A DNA stretch of 32,085 nt from Planctomycetota bacterium (GTDB taxonomy: Bacteria > Planctomycetota > Phycisphaerae > Sedimentisphaerales > Anaerobacaceae): positions 96,238-128,322 of the forward strand of contig VRUL01000006.1 of the NCBI GenBank assembly GCA_019456145.1. The letters run 5' to 3'. Under the pieces are notes generated by a model. That model did not search any database and had not been told where the DNA came from. It was given only the letters and a program-made list of their open reading frames with translations. This document shows positions 31,277 through 32,085 of the stretch, in pieces. Each line of letters starts with the position of its first letter. The first letter of the stretch is position 1. The position numbers and the translations under genes were made by a program.

Positions 31277-32085
31277 ATGTCTACGAAAACACTTCTCATA
31301 ACCTCAGTTTTGTTCGTTTTTTTGCTTTCTGTGGCAGCAGGCGTGTGTTTTGCAGATGCGTCGGCCCAGCTTGAGCAGGCCGACACGTATAAAGACAACA
31401 AAGATTACGAGCAGGCTGAGGCGATTTACAGGGACATCGTGACCAATTACCCCGGCACGGATGAAGCCTTCCAAGCCCAAAAGAATCTGGCGCTTCTTTA
31501 CATTATAACGGCCAGGTACTCTGCAGGCCGGCAAGAAGTGGATACACTGATCACAAACTTTGCCGACCATCCGGAATTGCCCGATGAGATTTACAAATTC
31601 GCCGGACAGTACTGGAACTGGGGCAAAAGATATGAAGACGCCCGGTGGCTTTATGAATATATCGCGGAAAACCACTCCGACAGTGATTTAGCTATCAAGG
31701 CGCGAACGTGGGCGGCAGGGGCGGATATTCTGTTGGGCAATGACGCCCGGGCGCAGTCCGGTATTGATGCGTTAATCAGAGATTTTGCAGGACACCCTGA
31801 GCTGGCCGGGATGCTCTGGGAACTTGGCGATGGCAACTGGAAATTCGGAAAATACGACTGGTCCCGGCAGATTTATCAGCATATCTTCGAGATAGACCCG
31901 CAAGACCCCCTGGCTATGCAGGCAAAGGCCCGGGTGGCAGAGTCGGATATGCGCATGGGCAATTACGCAGCGGCACAGGCGGGGATTGACAGCTTAATCG
32001 TTGATTTCGCCGACCATCCGGAATTGCCCGATGAGATTTACAAATTCGCCGGACAGTACTGGAACTGGGGCAAAAGATATGAAGA
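31277..32085 (+). CDS. secreted TPR-type repeat protein, 3' end outside the window
   Basis: The start is fixed by AGGAG at 31263-31267 and an ATG at 31277. A signal peptide follows (LLITSVLFVFLLSVAAGVCF, cleavage near FADA). The mature part consists of tetratricopeptide-like helical hairpins: LEQADTYKDNKDYEQAEAIY, YIITARYSAGRQEVDTLITN, EIYKFAGQYWNWGKRYEDAR and MLWELGDGNWKFGKYDWSRQ. Such proteins are exported scaffolds for protein contacts. From residue 96 a 149-codon block begins to repeat almost exactly (31562 and 32009), so the full protein likely contains several long near-identical repeats. The frame is open at the end of the window (269 complete codons seen). It is probably transcribed from the promoter at 31098 together with the 18-codon ORF. 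Confidence 0.8.
   Translation, partial: MSTKTLLITSVLFVFLLSVAAGVCFADASAQLEQADTYKDNKDYEQAEAIYRDIVTNYPGTDEAFQAQKNLALLYIITARYSAGRQEVDTLITNFADHPELPDEIYKFAGQYWNWGKRYEDARWLYEYIAENHSDSDLAIKARTWAAGADILLGNDARAQSGIDALIRDFAGHPELAGMLWELGDGNWKFGKYDWSRQIYQHIFEIDPQDPLAMQAKARVAESDMRMGNYAAAQAGIDSLIVDFADHPELPDEIYKFAGQYWNWGKRYE
31562..31638 (+). repeat. TPR-gene direct repeat, copy 1
   Basis: These 77 bases are identical to 32009-32085, where the window ends. The offset is 447 bases, exactly 149 codons. Perfect identity points to recent duplication or ongoing recombination between repeat units. Confidence 0.9.
32009..32085 (+). repeat. TPR-gene direct repeat, copy 2 (cut by window end)
   Basis: Second copy of the 77-base identical stretch; the identity may continue past the window. 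It encodes ADHPELPDEIYKFAGQYW and the following WGKRYE. Confidence 0.9.

Noticed and set aside
1..32085. CRISPR arrays, tRNA or rRNA genes, intact insertion sequences
   Set aside because: By eye no spaced direct repeats of CRISPR type, no cloverleaf candidates and no transposase frames were found; tRNAscan and ISfinder-type searches were not possible here.

Overview
The window looks like a chromosome segment of a planctomycete, most likely from the Phycisphaerae/Sedimentisphaerales side. This is inferred from gene style, not from a database search. The signs are Tat-exported sugar isomerase and Gfo/Idh/MocA proteins, large secreted glycan-degrading enzymes with LamG or alginate-lyase modules, a secreted RCC1-repeat protein with a C-terminal PxTLNxxSxGxW-type domain, an unusually long SecA, and an interspersed repeat whose translation reads NEPNF..KxxM. 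The lifestyle suggested is polysaccharide degradation.

Layout. Bases 1-3700 (+) hold a strong promoter, a 14-unit RCC1 protein, a frameshifted and truncated secreted-protein remnant, and two small membrane proteins preceded by related leader sequences. Bases 3891-11744 (+) hold a GH95-like/DUF5703-type enzyme with an inserted, apparently circularly permuted LamG domain, then RNase R, then a Tat-exported TIM-barrel isomerase and a Tat-exported oxidoreductase. The last two are bracketed by two pieces of a second RNase R gene. Bases 11937-23909 (-) hold membrane proteins, a rhomboid protease with zinc ribbons, an HExxH lipoprotein next to a GH5-like/alginate-lyase fusion, a broken RHS locus with two membrane-protein genes and a displaced RHS core fragment, an isoprenylcysteine methyltransferase-like protein and a DUF1189-like protein. 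Bases 24066-30817 (+) hold EF-P with a structured leader, SecA, and a NarL-type histidine kinase/response regulator pair. Bases 31098-32085 (+) hold a promoter with an embedded operator, an 18-codon ORF, and a TPR-type protein that runs off the end.

How the genes fit together. The secreted GH95-like enzyme, the GH5/alginate-lyase fusion, the isomerase and the oxidoreductase could act on polysaccharides and the sugars they release. rnr, efp and secA are housekeeping genes for RNA decay, translation and export. The RHS segment resembles a polymorphic-toxin locus that has been truncated and rearranged. The least explained items are the split rnr remnants around the isomerase/oxidoreductase pair, the nested hairpin upstream of efp, the repeat-expanded SecA scaffold, the permuted LamG insertion, and the perfect dyad inside the promoter near 31.1 kb. 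No rRNA, tRNA, CRISPR array or intact transposase was seen.
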